From Clavelina lepadiformis (taxonomy: Eukaryota > Chordata > Ascidiacea > Aplousobranchia > Clavelinidae), in assembly GCF_947623445.1 (NCBI RefSeq), contig NC_135240.1, positions 28,582,001 to 28,646,000 of the forward strand: a stretch of DNA of 64,000 nt, in the 5' to 3' direction. Below are positions 36,328 to 47,210 of this stretch, piece after piece. The notes beneath the pieces are model-generated. The model was not told the DNA's origin and made no database searches. It saw only the letters and a program-made list of their open reading frames with translations. Position 1 is the stretch's first letter; each line of letters begins with the position of its first letter. A program made the position numbers and the translations under genes.

Positions 36328-38100
36328 CTTTCATTCTTAGTTAGCTCGCCCATCCGTTTCAATCGCAAAAATACCGGTGTTATCCACAAACATGGCTACT
36401 TCCAAACCTTTTAAACATTTTGCGAAATCATTGATATAAATTGGAAAGAGTAACCGTTCATATCGGTAAGATTACTCCTCACTGCAAACTGAATTCATTA
36501 ATGGTTAGTATGTTTTTGAATTAAACCACTTTTTTCCCTTTATGGAGGTAGGTTTTCAACCAAAGACCATGATTCTAACCCAATTAAACATTTGCTTTCT
36601 GATCCATAATAGACTATTACGAATTTTAGCTATTATATTAATAGTTGATTGCGTGGGGGTTTTAAACAATGAAGTTAACAACCATGTTATAAGTATTCTA
36701 TGGTTTTAGTCTACTTCTCCCTCTCGCACCCCACGGTGGTTGATATTCAGAAAAGATTTGTTGTTGTTTGTATTGTGACGTCATTTTCTACAGCTGCTTT
36801 TCTGTGATGAAATTTGGAGTGACGTAATAGACACTGCTAGCAAGTGAACATTCACTAATTTGGTGAAAGACGGACATATTAAGACTTCAGTTGTCTGCGT
36901 TGTATTGACGACAATGTAGGCTGTGTTTGAGTTGTCATGTTTTTCCAACTTTTCAAATTCAACAGATTGTTATAAATCAGATATATCACTATCGGGGTAT
37001 TATTGTAATATATGGTGTTGTTTTAATTTTGAATAGGCCTAGGCCTACCTTCAGCCTGGACAGTTTGCAGCCTGACCGTCCGATGTCTGATTGTGTTTAT
37101 TTCCAAGAAAATGTGCAGATACGACCCTTCTTTAACTTGCAATCGTAGATAGAAACGTAGAAAGCGTAAAAGTGCATCGCCAGATAACGTCACACTTTGA
37201 GCCTAACCTAGTATACAAAGGCATTGTGTGGTTGTGCACTTGTATAACTAGACCCATTTAAACAGAGTCTTTAACGTAACACAGTAGATGTTTATTTGGT
37301 ACTTAATTTGGAGTATGCAAAACTAATTTTGTCCAGTTTTTTTAATCATAAATCGGTGTGAACATGAAAAGTTTGATGTACAAGTTCAAAGTTGATTTTG
37401 TCCGGCCACCCAACAGCAAAGACGCCGGTTTTTGACGTGATCGCTTGAACTGAAGCTTTAATTTTTTGTTTGTATCAGAAATTGGCGTTTAAACAACCAG
37501 CCTTCTTTTTTACAACTTTATCGGCGTGAAGATAAAAGACGTTTGGTGTGCACTTTGATGATCTAATGCGTGCAGTTGCCCCACTTTCCAAGTTACAGTC
37601 CGTGCATGTGTCAGACTTTTTACTTTGCTGCTGCCTTAAATCTACATCAATCTTCAGTAATTAAATGTTTGTGTCTAAACTTTGAATATTGTTACTGGAA
37701 GCAGCTGACTGCTATAAATCTTCTGAGAAAAAAGTGTGTCAGCTTTAGATGCAGCAATCATCGTGACCTTGTAATAAGCTGCTTAATCCAGACACACAGA
37801 GCTTGATGGGCCAACAGGTGACCAGGAGGCTGCAACCTGAAGATCAAAATGCAAACACATGGAATTCAAATTACAGGCGTAAGTGACAATTTCATCACTT
37901 CCACACCAGAACTGAAGGTGACTGACCAACACAAGTACCTGGGGGTGCATTCAGTGGTTTTGCATTTCAGCTGCGCAGCCATTCACCGAATAAATTGTTG
38001 TTTCTTCTTGTACCTCCCAAACTATAAGCAATGAACCACATATGCTGCGTGTGTTAGTGTCATGACACCAAATGTATAGTGACTCAATTAATTTCCCCAG
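36328..38100. other. intergenic DNA upstream of FBXO8
   Basis: No supported exon. A stretch at about 37513-37592 resembles 9085-9165 (CGGCGTGAAGATAAAA against CGGCGTCAAGATAAAA), suggesting an old dispersed repeat. A first FBXO8 exon may lie here but was not found. Confidence 0.35.
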
Positions 38101-39806
38101 GTCAAAATCTTCTGGGCCGTTTACTAAGAAACAGGTCGAGTCGTAGTCAGAGTCCGAGAATGACTCAAAATTTTGTTGATCTTCATCTTCTTCCTCCTGA
38201 GCTTGGCTTGGAGGTGACACTTTTGCTGACATATGAGTGTTGCCGTGCGTCATATTTTGAGACGTCATTTTACAACTTTTATTGATTTCAGATCTTGAAG
38301 AATTTGAACGCAACCGACCTGTGTCTTGCATCGTGCGTTTGGTCTGACCTGGCCAATGATGAAAGCTTGTGGGAGGGGTAAGTCTTATTATTACATCATA
38401 AACTATGACGTGACCTGCATTGAGAATTGGTTTTTGTTGCAATTGCGTTGTTAATTTATGATTCATACAATATATTTTTGGAACTTGTTTGTGCAGATTA
38501 TGCATGACACACTGGGGTTCCTGTAGCGCTTATCACACATGGAAGTCAGAGAGAAAATCTTTTAAGAAGCTGTTTATGCTTTTAGATGAAGGAAGTCTCA
38601 GTTTTAACACCCAGCCTGAATGGGTCTCTATTTTCAAACCTTAGTTAGTTTGTTCTTTGCTGTAAGACCGGCAGTACAATTGAATCTTTCTACCTATGCA
38701 GGGAATTCAGTATCTTATTGAGCACGGCGTCTTGAAAGATGATGTGAAAGATATTGCCCAGTTTTTTCACTTCACAAACCAACTATGTTGGCAGAAAGTT
38801 CGAATTTACCTCCGTGAAAGGTGATGTTACTCTACAGGGATTATTTTTTGATTAAAAATGGGCAATCTGTTTCACTTTTGAACTTGCAAGAGCTCAGTAC
38901 GAAAGCAACAAGTTTTTTTTTATTTAACTTTAGCATAAAAGTTGTAATAAATTATTTTATGAAAACCTTTGGTCCAGTTGAGTGGTTTCGATCAAAAACA
39001 TTTTAAATTTTGTGATGAAATGATCTCCAGTACTGGAAGGTGTAAAACTTCTTTGCTAAGTTCACCGACTGACCAAACTCAACTTTAAAACGGAAATGTT
39101 GTAAAAACTCTCCCTCTCTAAATATAAGCTTTTATATTTTGAATTTCTTGGAGTAATGTCTGTGCTGCCAGATAGCTCGTTGGATTAAAACCAAAATAAA
39201 ATTTTTAGGCAGGATATTTTAGAAGAAATGATCAAACTACAAAGTTACAAGGACCAGTTTCTTCCCAATGCTCTCAGGTGGGGTTTATAGATTTATGATG
39301 TGTTTGTGTTCACCATCAGTCGTACCGGTACTTGATTTATCATTCATCGGTTAATAAATGTACAGGAAGTTCTTCCATGCAGTGGATTCACCAACATCGC
39401 GGGGAGACTACCTCAATCTTTTGATAGAAAAATTTGCCGAGAGATTTTGCATCGACAATCCCAACTTGAGATTGACCCCGGGTGAGTTCATTGTGCTCTC
39501 GGTCTGTGGTTAAGATTTTATTGCATTATCTCTTAAGATTTCAATGGTTTTCTCTTCTTAGACGTGATCACAATTCTATGCTACTCCCTTATTCTACTTT
39601 CTGTTGATCTTACGAGTCCGCACGTGAAGAACAAAATGTCGAAGCGAGAATTTGTGCGAAACATCTGCCGCGCGATTCAACGAGATGCTGATCATGAAAC
39701 TGTGGTTGATCGTGATTTTGCCGGACACTTGTACGACAATGTTTATTTGGTGGGACACATCGCCCCCCAGCGGTGGGAAAGCGCCCAATCATTACAAAGA
39801 AACTAA
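38101..39806 (+). CDS. FBXO8: FBXO8-like F-box and Sec7-domain protein
   Basis: Exons: 38101-38213, 38292-38377, 38497-38623, 38702-38820, 39209-39277, 39366-39481 and 39562-39806, all in frame with GT/AG borders. F-box: FVDLHLLPPELGLE-ILKNLNATDLCLASCVW, then SDLANDESLWEG. Middle: FKKLFMLLDEGSLSFN. Sec7-type domain: DQFLPNALRKFFHAVDSP, LCYSLILLSVDLTSPHVKNK, MSKREFVRNICR, ending FAGHLYDNVYLVGHIAP. This is a near residue-for-residue match to vertebrate FBXO8, an SCF-type adaptor acting on ARF-family GTPases. The true start is unclear: 38101 follows a good acceptor (TTTCCCCAG), so either an upstream exon supplies the start or translation begins at the in-frame ATG at about 38159. Confidence 0.93.
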
Positions 39807-40003
39807 TATCTCTATGACAAACCTACTGTGACTGTGTTTCTTTTTATTCACAAGTTTCATTTTCGATAAGTTTTCAACCAAGTTGTACCTTCCTTTTTCG
39901 GATACGCATAATTTGGCATTTTTACTGGATGTTGTGACTTGACATTTTGCTGATGTCTATAATTGGCTGTGATTACAACTTACCCTGTTGTGTGGTGAGC
40001 TCT

Positions 40004-40009
40004 AATAAA
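40004..40009 (+). terminator. AATAAA poly(A) signal of FBXO8
   Basis: AATAAA about 200 nt after the FBXO8 stop, followed by T/G-containing sequence. The next gene is convergent and begins its 3' end at about 40166. Confidence 0.6.
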
Positions 40010-40165
40010 TATGATCTTGTTCAACTGATTGAAAGAGCGACAAAAATTCATGAGCTTAAGCCTCTGAAGTAAGATTGAGCTAATTTTACGTTTAACATGA
40101 TTCCATGGTGCAAGCACCAGATGAGATATTACCAATGCACGAAACAAATATCAAATGAAAAGTTG

Positions 40166-41940
40166 CTATCGTAGTGTCCCATCATGTTGTAAGTGGTTTA
40201 AGTTGGACAGGTCTTGCTGAATTGTTATCCCGTTGCCGTGGAAATGTGCTTCACCTCCTATTACTCGCTCCACCAAGGATGGAAGGACAGCTTGGTCTGA
40301 CTCCATCAGTCTGCTGAACGTGGTGATGTGCACATCAGGTACATGGGGCAGGCTAGGTTGCAGGATATTAACATTCGAAAGGTCTTCAGTGGCGACTGGC
40401 GTGAGAGTGATTTCATCGGGGATGCTAGCACTCACCACCAGAGGTTGCTGTGGTGTCGTGCTCATGCTGCCACTGCTGGCATTTTGTGTAAAATTGTCCA
40501 CTGTCTTTGCCTTCTTCGATGAATGATCATATTGAGGCATCGTTCGCTTTCTGTGCTTCTGTTGGTTGCTCGCCTGTTTCACTCTCTGTATGATCCGGTT
40601 CATCTGCTTCTTCACTTTCTGCAGCGTCTCTTCATCCTTACAAGACTCCAGCAGTGATGTCAACTCATTGATACTCTCCTCCACGCCATCAGGGACCTGC
40701 GATCTTCCCTCCATGTTGCTCTGGTCGTTAGCGAGAAGCTCAACAACTGTGGGCTCTGATATTGACGAGAGGTAGACGTAATCGTTTATTTCCTGCTCCG
40801 AGGGGTACAACACATGCTCCGGGTAGTTAATCAATCCATTCTTCATCAGAGTCTCATGAACATGGTCATTAATTATCAGCTGGATGTGTCTCACTTCATA
40901 GACCCCCATCAGCAGAAGTTCGTCGATTTTGCTCCGAACAAAAGGGTCCATGGACCTTATTGAGCAAACACTGGCATCAAGTGGATGATCTGCATGTGCT
41001 TCAGGAAGGGGGATGTTGACAAAAAACCTGTGAATAGTTTTTAAACTTCCAACAATCATCGCTTCCTTGAGGCGCACGATGATGCTTGATTTCTCTTTCC
41101 TTAAGATGTGCTTCGATGCATTGTAAAACTCGGGGCTTAGCGCATACTCGGGAAACAAAACGACTTCCCTGATGTACATATATGCCGGGCAATTTCGCTT
41201 CTTTGACGGCTTCATCCTTCGTCTTTTTAGCACAGCTGGATTTTGCATGTGATGAGGTTGCGGCGTGGACTGGTCATAACTAGTTTGTTGCAAAATGTTG
41301 CTAAAAGCATCGTCTGTATCGACGCCCTTTTGCGTGCAGTCCTGCAATAAGAAGAGGATTTTGAAAAAGCTTTAGCTGGATTTCGATGCCAGGGTCACTT
41401 ACTTGTGAGTTTAATTTATCTGCCTTTAACTTATAATACTGGGCGCCGTGCTCACAATGTTTGATCTGCGAGCTCTTCGTGATAAACGGAGTACCAGTGA
41501 ACGGGACAACCAAGTTGCGGTTATTAAATTCCCAATATATCCGGTCTGTAACAACCATAGACATCAAACAACCATACTCATAAGCATCACGCTTTTACTG
41601 ATCGTTTATTACCTGCCCTGCCATAACGAGTACAATTTGTCGCATTTCCAGTCTCGTTCGATGAAAAATCTTTGGCCTTCTTGCAAGATGATCTTATAAT
41701 AAATTTAGTCTGCGACGATATCGTGTATTCCTTCAAGAACATCTCAAGCTTGTCCTTTTCATCAATGTAACCTTTTATGTAATTACCAAATTTTTTAGCA
41801 TGGTCAAGATAAACTGATAAAACTCGATAAACAGATTTTGAGTTTCCTTCGTTCATGTCGACCCATCCCTTGCACTGCCTGTCGAAAATAAAGTTCAAAG
41901 CATCACAAACTGATTTTGTTAAAAGATTTGCCAAAACCAT
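40166..41940 (-). CDS. CARF/ALS2CR8-domain-like transcription regulator
   Basis: Three exons: 41940-41613, 41545-41403 and 41341-40166; 1,647 nt, 548 aa, junctions in frame. The product contains RYGRADRIYWEF, VPFTGTPF, a CEHG motif, then DELLLMGVYEVRHIQLIINDHV and LYPSEQEINDYVY. This series (VPF-GxPF, C-x-G, ELxxxGVxxVxxI, YPxxxDIxxHxY) is what I know from the ALS2CR8 domain of calcium-responsive transcription factor and its invertebrate and transposon-linked relatives. Downstream there is a Lys/Arg-rich predicted coiled coil (ESCKDEETLQKVKKQMNRI, then KQASNQQKHRKR) and a Ser/Thr/Pro-rich tail. A nuclear DNA-binding role is inferred. A domesticated transposon origin is possible. Confidence 0.6.
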
Positions 41941-42530
41941 TTTGATTCTTAATTATCACAGATCCAATGATGCTACATGTTGTTGACATGAATTTATGTA
42001 ATTGGACCGAACTGCAGAGTATATCTCAGGCGTGCTCCTGCAGTCTGGATCGTAGACCCTCAAGATTTGACAGTTTGCTGTTTTCGGACGAGGAATCCCT
42101 GGTGCAACAAGATAAAACAATAGCCGGGTCTAGTGCACAACCACAGGACGCATTTGCATACTAGACCCCATCTACTCAAATTGTGACGTCATCTGGTTGT
42201 GTACTTCTGCACAAGACCCCAACAACCATAATAAATGCAATTAAATTTAATCCCCCGTGCATACTCATTAGCAAACTTTCCAATCTGGTGGACGCTGGTA
42301 TTTCCTTTATACTTTGAAATGCACGGCATGCGGATACTGTTACTAGTTATACGCCTAGTTTGACACTTTTTGCTTCTGCACATATTGTTTAAAATCTGAT
42401 AATCATTAAAGCCTAAACATATCAACTTGCAAGTTTACTTAACCGCTTCGAAGTCACATTATTTCGTTGAAAATATTGAGAAATTTTTACGTCATAATTT
42501 CTTTTATTCAACTTGATAACTCCTTTTCAT

Positions 42531-42752
42531 TCATGCCTTGAAGTCAGAAGGCAAAGATGCGAACAAAAGACCTGAAAACAAAAAGCTTTTCACTATGCAG
42601 TGAACTTTCCTCAAAGCTTGTCCAAGCACCTGAAACAATACCCCGGCTCCATAGAAAACATATAATATAAAAATAACCGCAACAATTGCCAAGCTAGCGG
42701 CAAGTAGTCCATTGCTGGTGGAGCTCCCTGATCTACACTGCTCAGGCATCAT
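42531..42752 (-). CDS. possible small membrane protein, 73 aa
   Basis: Starts MMPEQCRSGSSTSNG and has one strong hydrophobic span (LLAASLAIVAVIFILYVFY). No homologue recognised and no supporting splice or poly(A) evidence. It could be chance. Confidence 0.2.
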   Translation of the reverse strand: MMPEQCRSGSSTSNGLLAASLAIVAVIFILYVFYGAGVLFQVLGQALRKVHCIVKSFLFSGLLFASLPSDFKA

Positions 42753-45743
42753 CGAGGCACAACCACTTCATTCGTTATCTGCAGAAGATCTAAAGAGAGT
42801 AACTATTTCACCACAAGCGAGTTACGTACCCGTTGTTAAAGATCTGCGGTCAGGTTTGGATTATTGTCGTAAAAAGTTGATTTTAGCTATTTAGGGTAAA
42901 TTTGAAGTTAGTGAAACATGAACAATTGACTTGGTTATAAACAAAACGCAGATATAGTGGTGAGTGGTGACTAATTGGTTGCATGGGTGGTCACACAAGA
43001 ACCACATACAGTATATCGTGGTTGGGCGTCACAGCCTTTATATTCGGACTAAGGAAACGCTTCGCACGACTTATACCGAGCGACCATCGCTTGATGCCCA
43101 GATTTCCGAGCTAGTCTTGGCACAGGTTCCGATAGACGAAAATATTTTTATTTATTTTTTTATTTTTCAATTTGCATTGCTGGAATCTGGAACTGTTTAT
43201 CAGAACTAATGCACAGGAGCAAGTGTCGTTAATGCTTTGTCCAAAAGCATTCCTACGCATTGGCCATCGCTGGCACTGGGCATCGGGCAGGGGACGCGTT
43301 GTTGAATTTGTATCGATTAAGTGTGAGCATGTCATTTTTTTTAAATGACGTAGCAAAGCTAGGACCAATTATCGTTTCCTAGAGCCAATGACAAAAATCA
43401 ACGATATAGCCTACAAAGCTCAGCGTTATTTTTACTCGGCTGCCGAGACGACATTACGCATGAACAGGTGGCGATGAATCAACAACAAATCTATGTGACT
43501 ATCATCTAGCCTACAAATTACCCCTGCGTATTAAAACGTATTGTAGCAAAATAGGTCACGCGTATACTCAGAAGATGGTGACGACTTTAGTCGATATCAG
43601 TTTCATTTCATTCGGTGAAAAATCGTGACATAACATCAAAATCGTGACGTAACATCAACACAACCAGAAGCAAAATCATAGTTTTGAGAGAGAAGAGAAA
43701 ATGAAATTTTTCATTGGACATTTTTTCATTGTGACATTGCCAGTGAAAATGCCTGAATTGCGAAATGAAGACAGGATTGCTCATTTATGGAACACAGCGG
43801 AACGAAGCAAACTCGAAACTGGTGGTGAAAATGGCGTCGAAATTGTGTCAAATGAAGCATGAAACGAAGGGCATTTTACATCAGAGGTGTGGCATATCGG
43901 CCACAAGGTGCCAGGGTTTATTCCAGTCTTAACTCTTACAGGATTTCTTCATGTACAAGAGGAATCAACGAAAAACCGCCCCAGTTGTAAAACGAAGATG
44001 TGGAAACCTGATTATATGAAATAAGTGATCCATGTTAAGACATCCACTGTGTGCCGGACCTAGGAGAATCAGAAAATGTTCACAATTTACCTGAAGATGA
44101 GTGGAAAAATGTTGAAGTTGTTCTCGTCAACGATCCAATTGAACTCAGAGATTACTCCCAGGAGTATGACCTCAAGCTCTTCAAATCAGCAAAGACCTGC
44201 AGAGGCGCGTAAGATGAGGACTGGATAAACCAGTTCAAGGCTCACTCACCACCAACTGTATAAGTTGGCCAGTCTTGAGTCTAGGTGGCAGGATCATGAG
44301 CACAGGGCAGGGCGACAAGCTCGCATGCCGGAAGGTCTAAGCTTGGAAGATGTAAGAAGACACGAGAAAGAAACAAAGCATGAGCTGGATCAGTTAAGAA
44401 TTTTTGGGAGGTGTAGCGACCTGGGTGGTATTTTTACCATTACATCATTTTTTCCAAAAGTGTTTTCTAGTTTCTCATTGAAGTTTATTAATTTAGTTTT
44501 TGATAAACACTTCAACTGTCGTTTGGAAACTTGCTCTGAATAACTTCGTGTGAACACTCCTTTTAGTACATCCCCAGGTTGTTTCCAGCGTCTGTGCTGA
44601 TAAGAAGTCTTTATTGGAAATTCTCGCTTCTTAACCTTAACACTGATTAAATTATCATTAATCTATTTCTCAATGTGTCAGCTTTAGCTATAGGTCTATG
44701 AAGGCTACCTCACATTGTCAAAACATTATTTCGCCCGCTGCACCGCTACAACTTGCTGCGTTTTTCATGTCTACATTTTAATTCCCATCGCTATCTCGTT
44801 TTATAAGCTCACACTTCTATTAGCGAACAGAGGGAGAGTTAGCTGAATCAATCACCGAAGCCAACAGATGAATTGTCCAAGTTAGTCATGGTGATTGCAA
44901 CTCAATAGACATCTTATAATCAACAGCATTGCTTATGTTCTTATTTATTTGTAATATTCTGAAAGTGTACAGCACCTGCAATAAAAACCTTTTCTTGTAA
45001 ACTATTTCTGTTGTACTATTAAAAGCTTTCTGGCTGTCAAAATGTTAGAGTATTCTAATTCTAACCGCACACAACGATAGAGTCAGATAAATCAACAGGT
45101 AAATTAAGTTAAGATACCTTCATAAGTCAAAAGAGTTCTTCATATGAATGACAGAAAAATAATCCCACATGAACGAGATCGGATTGTTTTTTAACAAACC
45201 CGCATTATTGGGACAGAATTAATCTCATAATTTTTAAATCTCTAAGAACCAGTTGTTTGACTCCTCAACTTCTCCTGCTGTTGTTGTCTTTAATGCGTTA
45301 TTGACGTAGAAGATTATGATCTCATTAAACTGCAAACACTGCTGGCTATAAGACAACATTTATTCATTTATATTGTATTTTAGGAAACCACGTATATGTC
45401 TTACTATTTGGCAAGAAAGAAGTTGCTCCGTCAGATAAGAAGGATGGGGAGAAATGAGATGATATGACAGTTTGTGCTCTATAAATGTCTCAATTCTCTC
45501 ATGCCACCATTTGACGAAGTTGCTTGCATAAAAATATTGGCCGGTGAATGGGCTTGCAATGTATACCTTAGGATTTATCAAGCTAAATACTTCTTATTGG
45601 TGGCCGGTAAAGTTTTGGATAAACAGGAAAAATCTAGCAACAGTGGGCCTATAATGTATTGTTTTGCTTTTCCATGTTTGAGCACACTGACATACTGTAT
45701 AGGCCCAGGGCTTAGGCTATGCTTGCTTTTTCTAAGCCTGATA
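42753..45743. other. gene-poor region with coding-looking remnants
   Basis: No intact gene supported. Between about 43701 and 44540 several short open stretches follow one another (MKFFIGHFFIVTLPVKMPEL at 43701; a GESENVHNLPEDEWKNVEVV-like stretch near 44070; a DVRRHEKETKHELDQLRIFG stretch ending near 44411). They look like a decayed coding sequence of unknown origin. Confidence 0.35.
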
Positions 45744-45751
45744 CCCTATCA

Positions 45752-45927
45752 CAGGGATGTCCAACCTTTTATTATAGTGGGCCGCATTGTCACTTGAAAT
45801 AATTGAATGGGCCGCAAAACCTATTAAATTTCAAGAAAGATGGGTACATAAAGTACATACTTTTGGAGTGAAAATGACTAGCGGGCCGCACAAAAATCTC
45901 AGGCGAGCCGCAGGTTGGACATCCCTG
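45752..45927. mobile_element. hAT-type MITE
   Basis: 176 bp with perfect 8-bp duplications CCCTATCA (45744-45751 and 45928-45935) and 15-bp inverted ends CAGGGATGTCCAACC / GGTTGGACATCCCTG. Non-coding interior with GGGCCGCA words near both ends. Confidence 0.92.
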
Positions 45928-46148
45928 CCCTATCATATTAAACAAAACGTCATGCCTTTTAAGAATGAAAGTGTTATTGCCATTTGCCAACAAACATGTA
46001 GCGGTTGACGTTACCGCTATTATTGGTGGAGATTAAGCCACAGTGCCCATGAAAGCTTACCGCAAAATTCCATAAAATGAACAAGTTCGCAGGATGGTAC
46101 TCGTCCAATATCTCGACAAATGCAAAAAATATGTCTCTTTTGATTATA

Positions 46149-46675
46149 CAGGGTGCGGCAGAAAAACCTACAACATTTCAAATTGTTACTGTACCAAAGC
46201 TGTAGCAGTCTGACATGAGATTTTGCAGCAAAGGTCTTACCATTTGTGTTTCAGATTTTAGTTTTTATAAATAATGTTTTGTGCAAATTTTTAAAATTTT
46301 ATATCTGTATGTAAAATGGCTTGGACTGGCGAACACCGTACATTTATTGTGGAAGATTTGTTAGAAATGGGAATCTGTGACTCAAACGCTAAGAAATTTT
46401 AAGACTCATTTCAAACTAAACCGTAACGATCCTGGTCCCAATCGAAAATCTGTAATGCTCTGGGTCAAACATTTCAGAGCTACGGGTTCAGCACTAAAGC
46501 GAAAGCCACCTGGAAGGCCTCGAAGGGCGCCACCTACAGGATGTAATCTTTAGAACATAAATACATCAAATGGTAACCTTTTCACTTTGAGATGAGACAA
46601 TAATGTTTTGACTGCTTTTAAATTTTGTCTCTTTTTCCTAGTTTGAAATGTGGTAGGTTTTCCTGCTGCACCCTG
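46149..46675 (+). mobile_element. nonautonomous mariner element with transposase remnant
   Basis: 527 bp between TA dinucleotides (46147-46148 and 46676-46677). The ends are imperfect inverted repeats of about 33 bp starting CAGGGTGCGGCAGAAAAACC and CAGGGTGCAGCAGGAAAACC. The interior keeps only the N-terminal, DNA-binding part of a mariner transposase; the catalytic DDE part is deleted. Confidence 0.85.
46316..46543 (+). pseudogene. mariner transposase N-terminal remnant
   Basis: Begins MAWTGEHRTFIVEDLLEMG and later has MLWVKHFRATGSALKRKPPG then RPRRAPP, the helix-turn-helix and GRPR-linker pattern of mariner transposases. One stop interrupts the reading frame after KKF (TAA near 46400), and the frame shifts or loses sequence around there. 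The catalytic domain is absent, so no active enzyme is encoded. Confidence 0.75.
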
Positions 46676-47210
46676 TACAATCGAATATGCGTAATAATTG
46701 AATTGCGTTTGTAAACTTAACAGAAGAGATAATGACGCAATAACCATTTGAGATTAGACTAGGTAAAAGTCTGTTTTGCGCTCATCACAGTATTGCTGTT
46801 GGACAGTGGTTTATTGCCAGAAAAGTTTTTGTCATTTGCAGAAATTTTGGAAATGTTTGCATGTTGTGGTCTACGAGCATTGTTCATAAATGCGTAAGTC
46901 GTGTTTAGGTCCAGGTTGGCAGTGAAACTAAAAGTATACCTTTCGAAAATCAGTTCAACCTCAGAATTAGTTAGATTCATAGACTTTTGACAGGCCTAGG
47001 AAAGTTTAGTCTATTTACTCTAGTATAGTCTACATAGAGTAAAGGTTACAGAAGATATAAGAAGTAATTTCGTAGTTGAGATAATGTTAGGCATGGGAAT
47101 AAGTTCCGGTGTTACTGTGGGCAAAATGCAAATGATCTTTCCAATCTATATTTTGTTGCAGATAAGTTTTTTCAAACTTGGCTCTTTTTATTTTATCTGT
47201 CTACAGTGCG

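Noticed and set aside
37849-37950. LINE-like KYLGV motif upstream of FBXO8
   Set aside because: Only a short stretch resembles a reverse transcriptase end; no neighbouring RT motifs were found.
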